From positions 1 to 14,389 of the forward strand of contig DJMI01000108.1 of the NCBI GenBank assembly GCA_002435335.1: a stretch of 14,389 nucleotides of DNA. Reading direction: 5' to 3'. Below the pieces are notes generated by a model that saw only the letters and a program-made list of their open reading frames with translations, made no database searches and had not been told where the DNA came from. The position numbers and the translations under genes were made by a program. Source of the stretch: Nitrosomonas sp. UBA6494 (lineage in GTDB: Bacteria; Pseudomonadota; Gammaproteobacteria; Burkholderiales; Nitrosomonadaceae). Positions 1 through 7,539 of the stretch are shown here, piece by piece. Position 1 is the stretch's first letter. The number at the start of each line of letters is the position of its first letter.

Positions 1-15
1 AATTTTAAACCGGTA

Positions 16-528
16 TCAACAATCGCGTTGATTAAATATTTGCTGCTGCGCATCCAGTCGGCAGAAATAAAGTCGGAATATCGATTGATGATCGTCAAAT
101 AATGTGATGAAGGAGCAATGATGATGCGGTTGCAGCCATTGTAAGTTGGTGGTGCCATGCAGCTGACAGTTTAAGTCGCTCTGGCAAGGCAATGTGCTGG
201 TGGTTGTCGTGATTGTTGGTAGTGTATTATGGACATTTGTCACAATGGAATTTTTAGGTGTTTTTTGTAAGGTAGCGGTGAGAAATTGATTCCAGGCGCT
301 TGAACAGCAGGTGGATTGGTTGATACTGCCAAGTAATTCTAGTGAATCAAGCCCATTGGCGAGTCGTCCATAAAATGCCCCATTGCAAGTAATCAAAGGC
401 AGTAATGCAATTTGCACCGCTTGGTTAAATTCAGTTCTTGTTTGGCAGTTGTTTAACCAATTGATGACGGAAGAGATTCTCTGAAAACCCTTACTGGTCA
501 ATACATCCCAAGCGTTCTCTTGGTTCAT
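16..528 (-). CDS. Hypothetical protein resembling the N-terminal sensor half of a LuxR-type regulator
   Basis: This is a complete 170-residue frame that starts at ATG 528 and stops with TGA at 16-18. The start is well supported because AAGGAG lies 8 bases upstream of the ATG. No motif gives a firm identity. The general pattern (an N-terminal helix, a central GAF-like region, then a hydrophobic strand and a C-terminal FNQRD stretch) recalls the segment before the helix-turn-helix of LuxR-family regulators; this is a weak, inferred resemblance. The expected DNA-binding domain is absent: the frame ends just where it would begin, and only 15 further bases are visible. It may be a stand-alone sensor-like protein or a truncated regulator. 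Residues 100-140 are rich in Thr, Gln and His. The 206 bases upstream (529-734) hold a short inverted repeat (641-654) but no convincing promoter. Confidence 0.6.
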   Translation of the reverse strand: MNQENAWDVLTSKGFQRISSVINWLNNCQTRTEFNQAVQIALLPLITCNGAFYGRLANGLDSLELLGSINQSTCCSSAWNQFLTATLQKTPKNSIVTNVHNTLPTITTTTSTLPCQSDLNCQLHGTTNLQWLQPHHHCSFITLFDDHQSIFRLYFCRLDAQQQIFNQRDC

Positions 529-734
529 TTCCCTTGCTCCTTCGTTTCAAGATAGGGTTGGATTATGAAGCCCCTATTGCATCGTGGATATACGACAGTT
601 GTAGTGAATGGGGAACTATTTGCAATCAATAGAATGCACGAACCGCAGTCGGTTAATGTAATATCGTCCTGTAGAAAAGTGGAGGCGGTGCGGTATTGTG
701 CAACTCTGTCAATTTGCAGGATTAATACACCATT

Positions 735-3185
735 TCACTTAGCCGTCGCCTTTTCCGATCCTTGCGCTAACGATTTGCCGATATTGGCTAATTTGTTGAG
801 CCGCGCTGCCACTTTTTGGTTTAGGGTGCCTTCCGGATATTTGCCGGTGACGTCCGCTTCGCCGGCTGGTAGTCCGGTCAGCAGTGTGATTGCCTGATCT
901 GCGGTTGTGACGGCGTGGATGTGAAATTGGCCCGATGCTGCTGCCGCGATGACGTCATGGCGTAGCATTAAATGCCTGACGTTGGCTGCCGGGATGATGA
1001 CGCCTTGATCGCCGGTTAATCCACGGGCTGCACAGATGTCGAAAAAGCCTTCGATTTTTTCATTGACTGCGCCGATTGCCTGCGATTGGCCGAGTTGATT
1101 GACCGATCCGGTGATTGCCAGGGATTGTTTGATCGGTACTTCCGCGAGATTCGACAATAACGCACACAATTCCGCCATTGAGGCGCTATCGCCGTCGATC
1201 ATGCCGTACGATTGCTCGAATACCAGGCTGGCGGATAGCGAAAGCGGGCGGTTTTTGGCGTAGCGCGACGCGAGGAAGGCGGAAAGAATCAGTATGCCTT
1301 TGGAATGGATTGCACCGGATAATTTGACTTCACGTTCAATGTTGATCAAATCTCCCTTGCCGAATCGAGTGGTGGCGGTTATGCGGGTCGGTTGCGCGAA
1401 GGAGAAATTGCCCAATTGAAGTACCGCGAGACCGTTGACTTGGCCGATCACGGCGCCTTGCGTGGCGATCATCAAAGTGTCGCCCAAAATCGCTTCGTAG
1501 AGCCGTTCGCGTACACGATCCTGGCGCCGGATTTGCGCGCCTATCGCTTGCTGGATGTCCGTGGCGGTGACTGCATTGCGATTTGCTTTGCGCGCCCAAT
1601 AATCGGATTCGTGCAACAAATCGGCGATACTACGCATGTGCATGGAAAGTTTTTCTCCGTTCCCGACCAGGCGTGCGCTGTGTTCGATGATTCTTGCCAC
1701 TGCAGCGCGATCAAACGGCAATAACGCATCGCGGCGTGCCAACGTGGCGATCAATCGGGCGTACAGCAAATGGGATTCGTCGGTACGGTCGATTTGTCCC
1801 TCGAAATCGGCTGCGACTTTGAACAGCTCGCTGAAATCCGGGTCGTATTCCTGCAGCAGGTAGTAAAACATCCGATCGCCGAATAATACGATTTTGACAT
1901 TCAGCGGTATCGGTTCCGGTTCGAGTGAAACGGTACTGATCAGGCTGTACATTTGTGCCGGGGATTCGATGCGGATTTCGCGCGATTGCAGCGCACGTTT
2001 CAATCCTTCCCAAGCGAACGGTTGCATCAGTATTTTGCGTATATCCAGCAGCAGATATCCGCCGTTGGCACGGTGCAGCGCACCCGGTTTGATCAGCATG
2101 AAATCCGTTACCAATGTGCCCATTTGCGAGATGTATTCCACTCGTCCGATCAAGTTGCTATAGGTCGGATTATCTTCGCTCAGAATCGGTGCGCCTTCGC
2201 CGCTGCCGTCACTCATCAGTACGTTGATTTGGTAATTGTGGAATGTTTGGTGGGTAATGATGGTCATGCCGGACAGGCTGATCGATTCTTCCTGTTTGCG
2301 GAAATCGTCGACATGATTGACCATATCTTCCTGCACTGCATTGAAATAATCGAGTACATCCGGCAAATCCGCATACAGTTCGCGCAATTCGTCGAGCAAG
2401 TGCACCACCGTTGCCAGCATCATTTCCCGGTTCAATTGACGCATGCGTTCGCTGCGCTCACGACGCCATTGCGGCAGACGACTGAAAATATTTTCCAGTT
2501 TTTCCTGCAGTTCCGCGATCGTTGTTTCGATGCGCGTTCTTTCCTGCTCCGGCAGCTTATTGTATTCTTCTGGCGAAATCACTTCGTTGCCGTGCACTGG
2601 AGAAAAAGCGAATCCTTCCGGCGTTTGCAACAAATCGATTCCCTGCGACTCCGCTTCCGCGCGAAGTTTCAGAAAAACGCGTTCTTGCTGTTCGCTAAAC
2701 GCTTTTTGGATCGCTTTCGCTTTGGCGCGGAATTCGTCGCTTTCAAAAACCGCCGGTACTGCGCTGCGCAAGTAGTTGATCAGCTTATCCATATGCTGCC
2801 GCAATTCCTCGCCGCGACCGTGCGGCAGTTTGAGCATGCGAGGTTTGTGTGGTTGCGAGAAGTTATTGATATAGCACCAATCGGCGGGTTTGCTTTCGTG
2901 GTTCGCTTTTTCTTGCAGTAACTGGCGTACCAGACTGCGTTTTCCCATACCCGATGGACCCAGCACGAACAGATTGTAACCGTCGTGCCGGATACTGGCG
3001 CCGAAATGCACCGCCTCCATGGCGCGAACTTGCCCGAGGATCTCGGTCAAATCCTCCAATTCGTCGGTAGTGGCGAACGCAAATCGTTCCGGATCGCAAG
3101 GGTTGTTCAGTTGAGAGGGAGCAAGAAGAGTATTCTTCGATATGATTTCACTGTGCGTATTGATGATGAGCCTCGTTTTAGTCAA
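735..3185 (-). CDS. LonB-type ATP-dependent protease (AAA ATPase fused to a Lon protease domain)
   Basis: This is an 816-residue protein of the Lon-B class (the COG1067/YcbZ-like family), distinct from classical Lon. It should couple ATP hydrolysis to degradation of proteins in the cytoplasm. A Walker A motif GPSGMGKRS lies at about residues 76-84. A long charged helical insertion spans about 150-300. A Walker B-like GGYLLLD lies near 375-381. The C-terminal protease domain carries GDSAS with predicted catalytic Ser667, and NEKIEG with predicted catalytic Lys710. The 43-residue Ser-Lys spacing matches that in E. coli Lon (S679/K722). There is no Lon N-terminal substrate domain, as expected for LonB. 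The start taken is TTG at 3185, 9 bases after the stop of the upstream lipoprotein gene, with no clear ribosome binding site, so translation may be coupled. The frame could instead begin slightly downstream, close to the conserved LAPSQL segment. The natural substrates cannot be deduced. Confidence 0.93.
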   Translation of the reverse strand: MTKTRLIINTHSEIISKNTLLAPSQLNNPCDPERFAFATTDELEDLTEILGQVRAMEAVHFGASIRHDGYNLFVLGPSGMGKRSLVRQLLQEKANHESKPADWCYINNFSQPHKPRMLKLPHGRGEELRQHMDKLINYLRSAVPAVFESDEFRAKAKAIQKAFSEQQERVFLKLRAEAESQGIDLLQTPEGFAFSPVHGNEVISPEEYNKLPEQERTRIETTIAELQEKLENIFSRLPQWRRERSERMRQLNREMMLATVVHLLDELRELYADLPDVLDYFNAVQEDMVNHVDDFRKQEESISLSGMTIITHQTFHNYQINVLMSDGSGEGAPILSEDNPTYSNLIGRVEYISQMGTLVTDFMLIKPGALHRANGGYLLLDIRKILMQPFAWEGLKRALQSREIRIESPAQMYSLISTVSLEPEPIPLNVKIVLFGDRMFYYLLQEYDPDFSELFKVAADFEGQIDRTDESHLLYARLIATLARRDALLPFDRAAVARIIEHSARLVGNGEKLSMHMRSIADLLHESDYWARKANRNAVTATDIQQAIGAQIRRQDRVRERLYEAILGDTLMIATQGAVIGQVNGLAVLQLGNFSFAQPTRITATTRFGKGDLINIEREVKLSGAIHSKGILILSAFLASRYAKNRPLSLSASLVFEQSYGMIDGDSASMAELCALLSNLAEVPIKQSLAITGSVNQLGQSQAIGAVNEKIEGFFDICAARGLTGDQGVIIPAANVRHLMLRHDVIAAAASGQFHIHAVTTADQAITLLTGLPAGEADVTGKYPEGTLNQKVAARLNKLANIGKSLAQGSEKATAK

Positions 3186-3194
3186 TCGAGCAAG

Positions 3195-4412
3195 TTACTT
3201 GGCAATCGTAATGCTTGGCACGCCGATGCGCGGCAAGTCAGTGACGGTCATTTGGAACAGCAGGAATAATAACTGAAACGCATCGCGGTTCCAACGCGCG
3301 TGCGGTCCTTTGGTATTCACCGCGTAATAACGGTTGTTCCAGCGGATGGAGAAATCGGCATCCTGCGGTTGGGTGCCGGATACCATGAATTCCATGGTCA
3401 AATCGGGATTCTCATTGCTGAGAATCGGCGGCGTTCTCACATCTTTTTCGACATGATACCCGGCATCTTGCCCAAGCGCTTTGCCGAGAAAACCCAGAAT
3501 CGCATGGAAGCTTCTCAAGCGAAAAAAACCGCTCATCGGCCATTCTCCACCGAAATAACCGGGACGGATATCAAAGGCAATGTCGCTGACATCCCATTCT
3601 CGTGCACTTTCGTTCAGTTGCTCCCGTTCTTCTTCGGACAATGATTCCGGATCGTAATTAGTGATCAGGATCGGTCCCGGAACCAGCTTGCGCAGAGCGA
3701 AAGTGTCATTCTCGTTGTTGTAGCGAACGGTGAATTCTTTTTGCAGCGATTGAAAGCTATCGGGTGCGATCGAGCTTGCCGGCAGTGTCCAATTGTGCGA
3801 GAGCAGCAAAGGTTCAACGAACAAATGGTTATGATCTTGAATTGCCGAAAGATGCAGTGCCACGCGACGAAACAATTCATAACCTGCTTTGTCCGCCGGA
3901 TTGTTGCGATGAATACTGATTTGTTTTCCGTCTGCGAGGCGGACTTCCTGAGCCATCATGCGTAACAGCATATCGACATCGAAATGCTGACGCAGCAATA
4001 ACGTCAGCTTGCTCTGTGGAAACGGTGTCAACAACCGCTTAGTAAATTCCTCGCCTTCGATCGGCACGATGCTGATGGTCGGGCTTTCCGCCAGGCTGCC
4101 GCCGAAAACCGGCATCAACGTAGCACCGGCAAGTCCGCCCAGTGCGGGTGTGGCACCGGCGTTGGCAGCGAAAGTAAACGTGGCTGCAATATTGGATACG
4201 CCGGTGAAATGCACCGGCTGGCGGTGATGCGCACGGACGATGTTGACCAGCAATTGCTGCGAGATGGCATCGGTCACCGCATCGTCGTACGCGGTTACTG
4301 CACGGTTCAGCGCGATAGGGGAAATGCATCCGGTCAGCGTGAGCAAAAGAAACAAGCACAGCATCACGGAAAGTGAATTTAGTTGTTTTGGATACTTGTT
4401 GTTATCTTCCAC
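3195..4412 (-). CDS. Putative lipoprotein of unknown function
   Basis: A hydrophobic stretch ending in a lipobox (LTLTGC) marks this as a signal-peptidase II lipoprotein, with about 377 residues after the lipidated Cys (Cys29 from the start used here). The mature part begins ISPIALNRAV, and a following segment, LLVNIVRAHHRQPVHF, recalls an unnamed proteobacterial lipoprotein family. That is recognition from memory and gives no function. The start is uncertain. The frame is open to a GTG at 4475, but that leader would be unusually long. The ATG at 4364 would leave a signal peptide with no positive charge. GTG at 4412 gives Lys residues in the n-region and has GAGAG upstream, so it is preferred. 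The gene follows dnaB and is followed after 9 bases by the LonB gene, so the two are probably co-transcribed. An 11-base C tract (on this strand) lies in the spacer upstream. Confidence 0.8.
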   Translation of the reverse strand: MEDNNKYPKQLNSLSVMLCLFLLLTLTGCISPIALNRAVTAYDDAVTDAISQQLLVNIVRAHHRQPVHFTGVSNIAATFTFAANAGATPALGGLAGATLMPVFGGSLAESPTISIVPIEGEEFTKRLLTPFPQSKLTLLLRQHFDVDMLLRMMAQEVRLADGKQISIHRNNPADKAGYELFRRVALHLSAIQDHNHLFVEPLLLSHNWTLPASSIAPDSFQSLQKEFTVRYNNENDTFALRKLVPGPILITNYDPESLSEEEREQLNESAREWDVSDIAFDIRPGYFGGEWPMSGFFRLRSFHAILGFLGKALGQDAGYHVEKDVRTPPILSNENPDLTMEFMVSGTQPQDADFSIRWNNRYYAVNTKGPHARWNRDAFQLLFLLFQMTVTDLPRIGVPSITIAK

Positions 4413-4478
4413 CCAATCTCTCACTAGGTTGGTGTTTATCCTGGTTGTACAATGAGTCCAATCTCGCAGCAGCACTGC

Positions 4479-4489
4479 GGGGGGGGGGG
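4479..4489. repeat. Homopolymer tract of 11 G (11 C on the coding strand)
   Basis: Eleven consecutive G on the plus strand fill most of the spacer just after the dnaB stop codon (TGA at 4491-4493) and before the lipoprotein gene. In transcript sense it is an oligo-C run 67 bases before the preferred GTG start of the lipoprotein (4412), or 3 bases before the most upstream possible GTG (4475). Such tracts are prone to slippage and also to sequencing-length error. Confidence 0.9.
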
Positions 4490-4490
4490 C

Positions 4491-5879
4491 TCAATAATGC
4501 GCCATCCGCGCATGGTTTTCAAAGCGCGTATATTCACCCAGGAAAGTCAAATCCACTTTACCGATCGGGCCGTTACGTTGCTTGCCGATGATGATTTCGG
4601 CGATGCCCTTGTCGGGTGAATCCGGATTGTAAACTTCATCGCGGTAAATAAACAAAATCACATCGGCGTCTTGTTCGATGGCGCCGGATTCGCGCAAATC
4701 CGACATGACCGGACGTTTATTGGGACGTTGTTCCAGGCTGCGATTCAATTGCGATAACGCGATAACCGGTACTTTCAGTTCTTTGGCCAATCCTTTCAGT
4801 GCGCGCGAGATTTCCGAGATTTCAGTGGCGCGATTTTCACCTTGATTACTTGCCGACATCAATTGCAAATAATCGACGACGATGAGACCGAGTTCGCCGT
4901 GTTGACGGTATAAACGTCGCGATCGGGCACGCAGTTCCAACGCATTCAGTGCGGCGGTTTCATCGATAAAGATTGGCGCTTCGCTCAATTTTCCTAGCGC
5001 ATGCGTAAGTTTCGGCCAATCTTCATCGTCTAACCGACCGGTGCGTACTTTATGCTGATCCAATTTACCGACCGAACCAAGCAAGCGCATCGCAAGTTGC
5101 GCACCGCCCATTTCCATACTGAATACCGCGACCGGTTTGTTTAATTCCAATGCGACATGTTCGGCGATGTTCAATGAAAAAGCGGTTTTGCCCATTGAGG
5201 GACGGCCGGCTACAATGATCAGATCACCCGGTTGGAATCCGGAAGTTTTTTGGTCGAGATCGTGAAAGCCTGAGGCGATGCCGGTGACATTGCTGGGATT
5301 GTCTTGGCTGTACAGTAATTCGATTCTTTCCACTACTTGCTTCAACAGCGGCTGTAGATCCGTAAAACCTTCCTTGCCACGCGCACCTTCTTCGGCGATT
5401 TCAAATACTTTCGCTTCCGCTTCGTCCAGTAGATCGGCAGCAGTGCGTCCGGCTGGATTGTAGGCTGAATCGGCGATTTGCACGCCGACTTGCGCAAGGT
5501 TACGCATGATCGAGCGCTCGCGCACAATTTCCGCGTAGCGTTTGATATTGGCGGCGGATGGGGTGTTTTGTACGATAGCGCCGATATAAGCCAATCCGCC
5601 GACGGTTTGCAGTTCGGCGGATGTTTCCAGAGATTCGGCCACCGTTATTACGTCAGCCGGTTTGTTATGAGCCAACAGCTTGCAAATATGATGATAGATC
5701 AAGCGATGATCATGGCGATAGAAATCGTTATCGGTGACGATATCGGCAATTCTGTCCCAAGCGCTGTTATCCAGCATCAATCCGCCCAGCACAGATTGTT
5801 CGCTTTCAATTGAATGCGGTGGTGTTTTCAGCGGATCGGTGAATTGGTCTTGATGGATGCTGATCGGGGATTGCGCCAT
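4491..5879 (-). CDS. dnaB: Replicative DNA helicase DnaB
   Basis: This is a 462-residue hexameric helicase that unwinds DNA 5' to 3' ahead of the replisome and recruits primase. The N-terminal DnaB domain (about residues 20-125, starting PPHSIESEQSVLGG) binds partners, and a RecA-like motor follows. Visible motor motifs are Walker A GRPSMGKT (225-232), the SMEMGGAQLAMR motif (254-265), Walker B LIVVDYLQLM (332-341), and GKQRNGPIG (432-440), which carries the likely arginine-finger region. Length is normal for the family and no intein is present. The gene lies downstream of rpsF-priB-rpsR-rplI, but a strong terminator separates them, so it probably has its own promoter (a candidate extended -10 at 5913-5921). 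No good Shine-Dalgarno is seen before ATG 5879. The lipoprotein and LonB genes downstream may depend on the same transcript. Confidence 0.98.
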   Translation of the reverse strand: MAQSPISIHQDQFTDPLKTPPHSIESEQSVLGGLMLDNSAWDRIADIVTDNDFYRHDHRLIYHHICKLLAHNKPADVITVAESLETSAELQTVGGLAYIGAIVQNTPSAANIKRYAEIVRERSIMRNLAQVGVQIADSAYNPAGRTAADLLDEAEAKVFEIAEEGARGKEGFTDLQPLLKQVVERIELLYSQDNPSNVTGIASGFHDLDQKTSGFQPGDLIIVAGRPSMGKTAFSLNIAEHVALELNKPVAVFSMEMGGAQLAMRLLGSVGKLDQHKVRTGRLDDEDWPKLTHALGKLSEAPIFIDETAALNALELRARSRRLYRQHGELGLIVVDYLQLMSASNQGENRATEISEISRALKGLAKELKVPVIALSQLNRSLEQRPNKRPVMSDLRESGAIEQDADVILFIYRDEVYNPDSPDKGIAEIIIGKQRNGPIGKVDLTFLGEYTRFENHARMAHY

Positions 5880-5912
5880 GGATAGTGGAAAATCATGATT
5901 GGTCGAAAGCGA

Positions 5913-5921
5913 ATTCTATCA
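5913..5921 (-). promoter_or_regulatory. Candidate extended -10 promoter of dnaB
   Basis: On the minus strand the sequence reads TGATAGAAT, which is a TGn extension followed by TAGAAT (five of six matches to TATAAT). No good -35 is present, as is common for extended -10 promoters. It lies between the rplI terminator and the dnaB start, giving a predicted leader of about 27 bases. This is inferred from motif and position only. Confidence 0.4.
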
Positions 5922-5937
5922 TTGCCACAGGAGAAAT

Positions 5938-5961
5938 AAAAAAGGCTACCGAAGTAGCCTT
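5938..5961 (-). terminator. Rho-independent terminator after rplI, UUCG tetraloop
   Basis: In transcript sense an 8-bp perfect stem AAGGCUAC/GUAGCCUU encloses a C(UUCG)G loop, one of the most stable RNA tetraloops. It is followed by a run of six U, then AUUU. It lies 24 bases past the rplI stop and ends the rpsF operon. The plus strand also has a T run on the other side (GTTTTT), so the hairpin could in principle act in both directions, although no plus-strand gene is seen to its left. Confidence 0.93.
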
Positions 5962-5985
5962 GTTTTTCATTGCAGAAAGTGATAA

Positions 5986-6441
5986 TCAGAGCATCGCTTC
6001 GCCTAATACCGATACCGTGATGTTGGCGGTTACATCGCTGTGCAATGAAATGGTCAGCGGATAATCACCCACTTGTTTCAATTGCCCGTTTGGCATGCGA
6101 ATCATGGATCTTTCTACGGTAAAGCCCAGAGCTGCAAGAGCTTCGGCGATATTGGCATTGGATACTGAACCGAATAATTTGCCGTCGCTGCCGGTTTTTT
6201 GTGAGATTTGCACCAACATACCATCCAATTTGGCCGCAACTGCTTGTGCAGCTGCTAATGCATCGGCTTGCTTTTTCTCTAATTCGGCGCGTCTGGATTG
6301 AAACTCAGCTTTAGCCTGATCAGTTGCGCGTTTTGCTTTACCTTGTGGGATTAAATAATTACGCGCAAAGCCGCTTTTTACATTGACGACGTCACCCAGT
6401 TGTCCCAGATTTGTGATTTTTTCCATCAAAATGATTTCCAT
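5986..6441 (-). CDS. rplI: 50S ribosomal protein bL9
   Basis: This is a 151-residue L9, a 23S rRNA-binding protein at the base of the L1 stalk that helps keep the reading frame. The N-terminal domain MEIILMEKITNLGQLGDVV with GFARNYLIP is the L9 signature. A long connecting helix (about residues 40-75) is rich in Ala, Lys and Glu. The C-terminal domain begins at KLFGSVSN. Length is typical (about 150). A strong Shine-Dalgarno (TAAGGGG) lies 7 bases before ATG 6441, and its first three bases are the rpsR stop codon, so the two genes are tightly coupled. It is the last gene before the operon terminator. Confidence 0.98.
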   Translation of the reverse strand: MEIILMEKITNLGQLGDVVNVKSGFARNYLIPQGKAKRATDQAKAEFQSRRAELEKKQADALAAAQAVAAKLDGMLVQISQKTGSDGKLFGSVSNANIAEALAALGFTVERSMIRMPNGQLKQVGDYPLTISLHSDVTANITVSVLGEAML

Positions 6442-6452
6442 CGCATAACCCC

Positions 6453-6737
6453 TTAATGACGATCTGTGTAAGGCAATAAAGCCAGGAAACGCGCCCGTTC
6501 AATTGCAGTGCTGAGCTGACGTTGATAAAAAGCTTTGGTGCCGGTGATGCGTGCCGGGATGATTTTACCGTTCTCGTTGATAAAATCCTTTAGGATATCG
6601 ACATCCTTATAATCCACTTGCTTGATCCCTTCTGCGGTAAAGCGGCAAAATTTCTTGCGCTTGAATAACGGACGGTTGGCTTTCTTTTCTCTTTCTTTAT
6701 CTTTGCTTTCTTTGCGTCTGGTAAAACGTGCTGTCAT
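6453..6737 (-). CDS. rpsR: 30S ribosomal protein bS18
   Basis: S18 pairs with S6 on the platform of the 30S subunit. The conserved core is present: FCRFTAEGIKQVDYKDVDIL, then RITGTKAFYQRQLSTAIERA and the LALLPY end. The basic N-terminal region (RRKESKDKEREKKANR) is longer than the shortest homologues. Two in-frame ATGs exist, at 6743 and 6737. The ribosome binding site TAGGA directly abuts the first, which is too close, but lies 6 bases from the second, so ATG 6737 (94 residues) is chosen. It begins 20 bases after priB and ends inside the rplI ribosome binding site. Confidence 0.97.
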   Translation of the reverse strand: MTARFTRRKESKDKEREKKANRPLFKRKKFCRFTAEGIKQVDYKDVDILKDFINENGKIIPARITGTKAFYQRQLSTAIERARFLALLPYTDRH

Positions 6738-6757
6738 AGTCATTCCTATTTGTTAAG

Positions 6758-7054
6758 TTAGATGCATTCGATCTGATCGGTGTGAAATACCAACTGTTGG
6801 CTTGCGTGGCTTTTTTTATTCAGAAAACCGGTCAATTTAACCGCGCTGTCCGGTTTTAATTCGGCGACTGCCAATGCTGCTTGCCCCATCGCTATTGCTG
6901 AAATATCAAAAATTATTTGCCGAGCCATTCCAGCTTCTTTTTGTCTGGAGGTGTGATTGACGGTAAATTCAATCACTGCAACCCCAGCCGGGGTGTAACG
7001 CAAGATGCCAGGTTTGGTAATTTTCCCACAAATAACAGCCTGATTGCATTCCAA
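6758..7054 (-). CDS. priB: Primosomal replication protein N (PriB)
   Basis: This is a 98-residue single-stranded-DNA-binding protein with an OB fold that works with PriA in restarting stalled replication forks. The segments ICGKITKPGILRYTPAGVAVIEF and the later KLTGFLNKKS fit PriB, and its place between rpsF and rpsR is the classic one. No ATG is available near the N-terminus. The best start is TTG at 7054, 14 bases after the rpsF stop, with no clear Shine-Dalgarno. Its translation probably depends on ribosomes finishing rpsF, which would keep PriB scarce compared with the ribosomal proteins around it. Confidence 0.93.
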   Translation of the reverse strand: MECNQAVICGKITKPGILRYTPAGVAVIEFTVNHTSRQKEAGMARQIIFDISAIAMGQAALAVAELKPDSAVKLTGFLNKKSHASQQLVFHTDQIECI

Positions 7055-7068
7055 AATTGCTGTGCGAC

Positions 7069-7473
7069 TTAAGCTGGTGCGCTCGTTTCTTCTGGTTGCT
7101 CTTCAGCATCCGAATCATCAGTGCTATCGGTGGCAGTCGAGTCGGGTTTTTCTTCTTGCTGGCGCATCATCGGGGACGGTTCCGTCACCGGGCCATCGGT
7201 TCTGATGGTTAAATGACGCAAGACCGCATCACTGAATTTGAACGCGTGATCTAAATCATCCAGCGCTTGCTGATCGCATTCGATATTCATCAGCACATAA
7301 TGCGCTTTGTGAACTTTTTCAATCAGATATGCAAGCTGGCGGCGACCCCAATCTTCGAGTCGGTGGATTTTGCCGTTTCTCGCGGTGATAATGCCGCGAT
7401 AACGTTCGATCATAGCAGGTACTTGTTCGCTCTGATCGGGATGAACAATAAAAACGATTTCGTAATGTCGCAT
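7069..7473 (-). CDS. rpsF: 30S ribosomal protein bS6
   Basis: This is a 134-residue S6 that forms a dimer with S18 on the 30S platform. The core MRHYEIVFIVHPDQSEQVP, followed by GRRQLAYLIEKVHKAHYVLM and VLRHLTIRTD, is diagnostic. The last 35 or so residues form an acidic, low-complexity tail (rich in Glu, Asp, Ser, Thr and Pro) of the kind found after the folded core in several proteobacterial S6 proteins. ATG 7473 is preceded by AAGGA at about 5 bases. It is the first gene of the operon. A sigma70 promoter and a hairpin that may be the S6:S18 feedback site lie upstream. Confidence 0.98.
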   Translation of the reverse strand: MRHYEIVFIVHPDQSEQVPAMIERYRGIITARNGKIHRLEDWGRRQLAYLIEKVHKAHYVLMNIECDQQALDDLDHAFKFSDAVLRHLTIRTDGPVTEPSPMMRQQEEKPDSTATDSTDDSDAEEQPEETSAPA

Positions 7474-7492
7474 GATTTCCTTATGGGTTTAA

Positions 7493-7521
7493 GTCTCCCG
7501 ACAAATCATTACCGGTGAGAC
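7493..7521 (-). promoter_or_regulatory. Candidate S6:S18-binding leader hairpin of the rpsF operon
   Basis: In the leader RNA, GUCUC (7521-7517) pairs with GAGAC (7497-7493). After a single bulged A, CCG (7515-7513) pairs with or faces CGG (7500-7498), and a 12-base loop follows. The stem ends about 20 bases before the rpsF start. A leader stem-loop carrying a conserved CCG bound by the S6:S18 complex is known to repress this operon in many bacteria. The match here rests on position, stem and the CCG, not on a covariance model. Confidence 0.5.
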
Positions 7522-7539
7522 AAGGTTAAAAAGGGGCTT

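Noticed and set aside
565..897. A 110-codon plus-strand frame starting in the gap left of the LonB gene
   Set aside because: Half of it overlaps the 3' end of the LonB gene antisense. No ribosome binding site or domain is seen, so it is treated as chance.
1953..2921. A 322-codon open frame on the plus strand
   Set aside because: It lies wholly antisense to the well-supported LonB gene, has a composition typical of a reverse frame (rich in Phe, Arg, Gln and His), and shows no recognisable domain or ribosome binding site.
4413..4475. Longer lipoprotein reading frame starting at GTG 4475
   Set aside because: It would put about 35 extra residues before the hydrophobic core of the signal peptide and place the start 3 bases from the homopolymer tract. 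GTG 4412 gives a more normal signal peptide.
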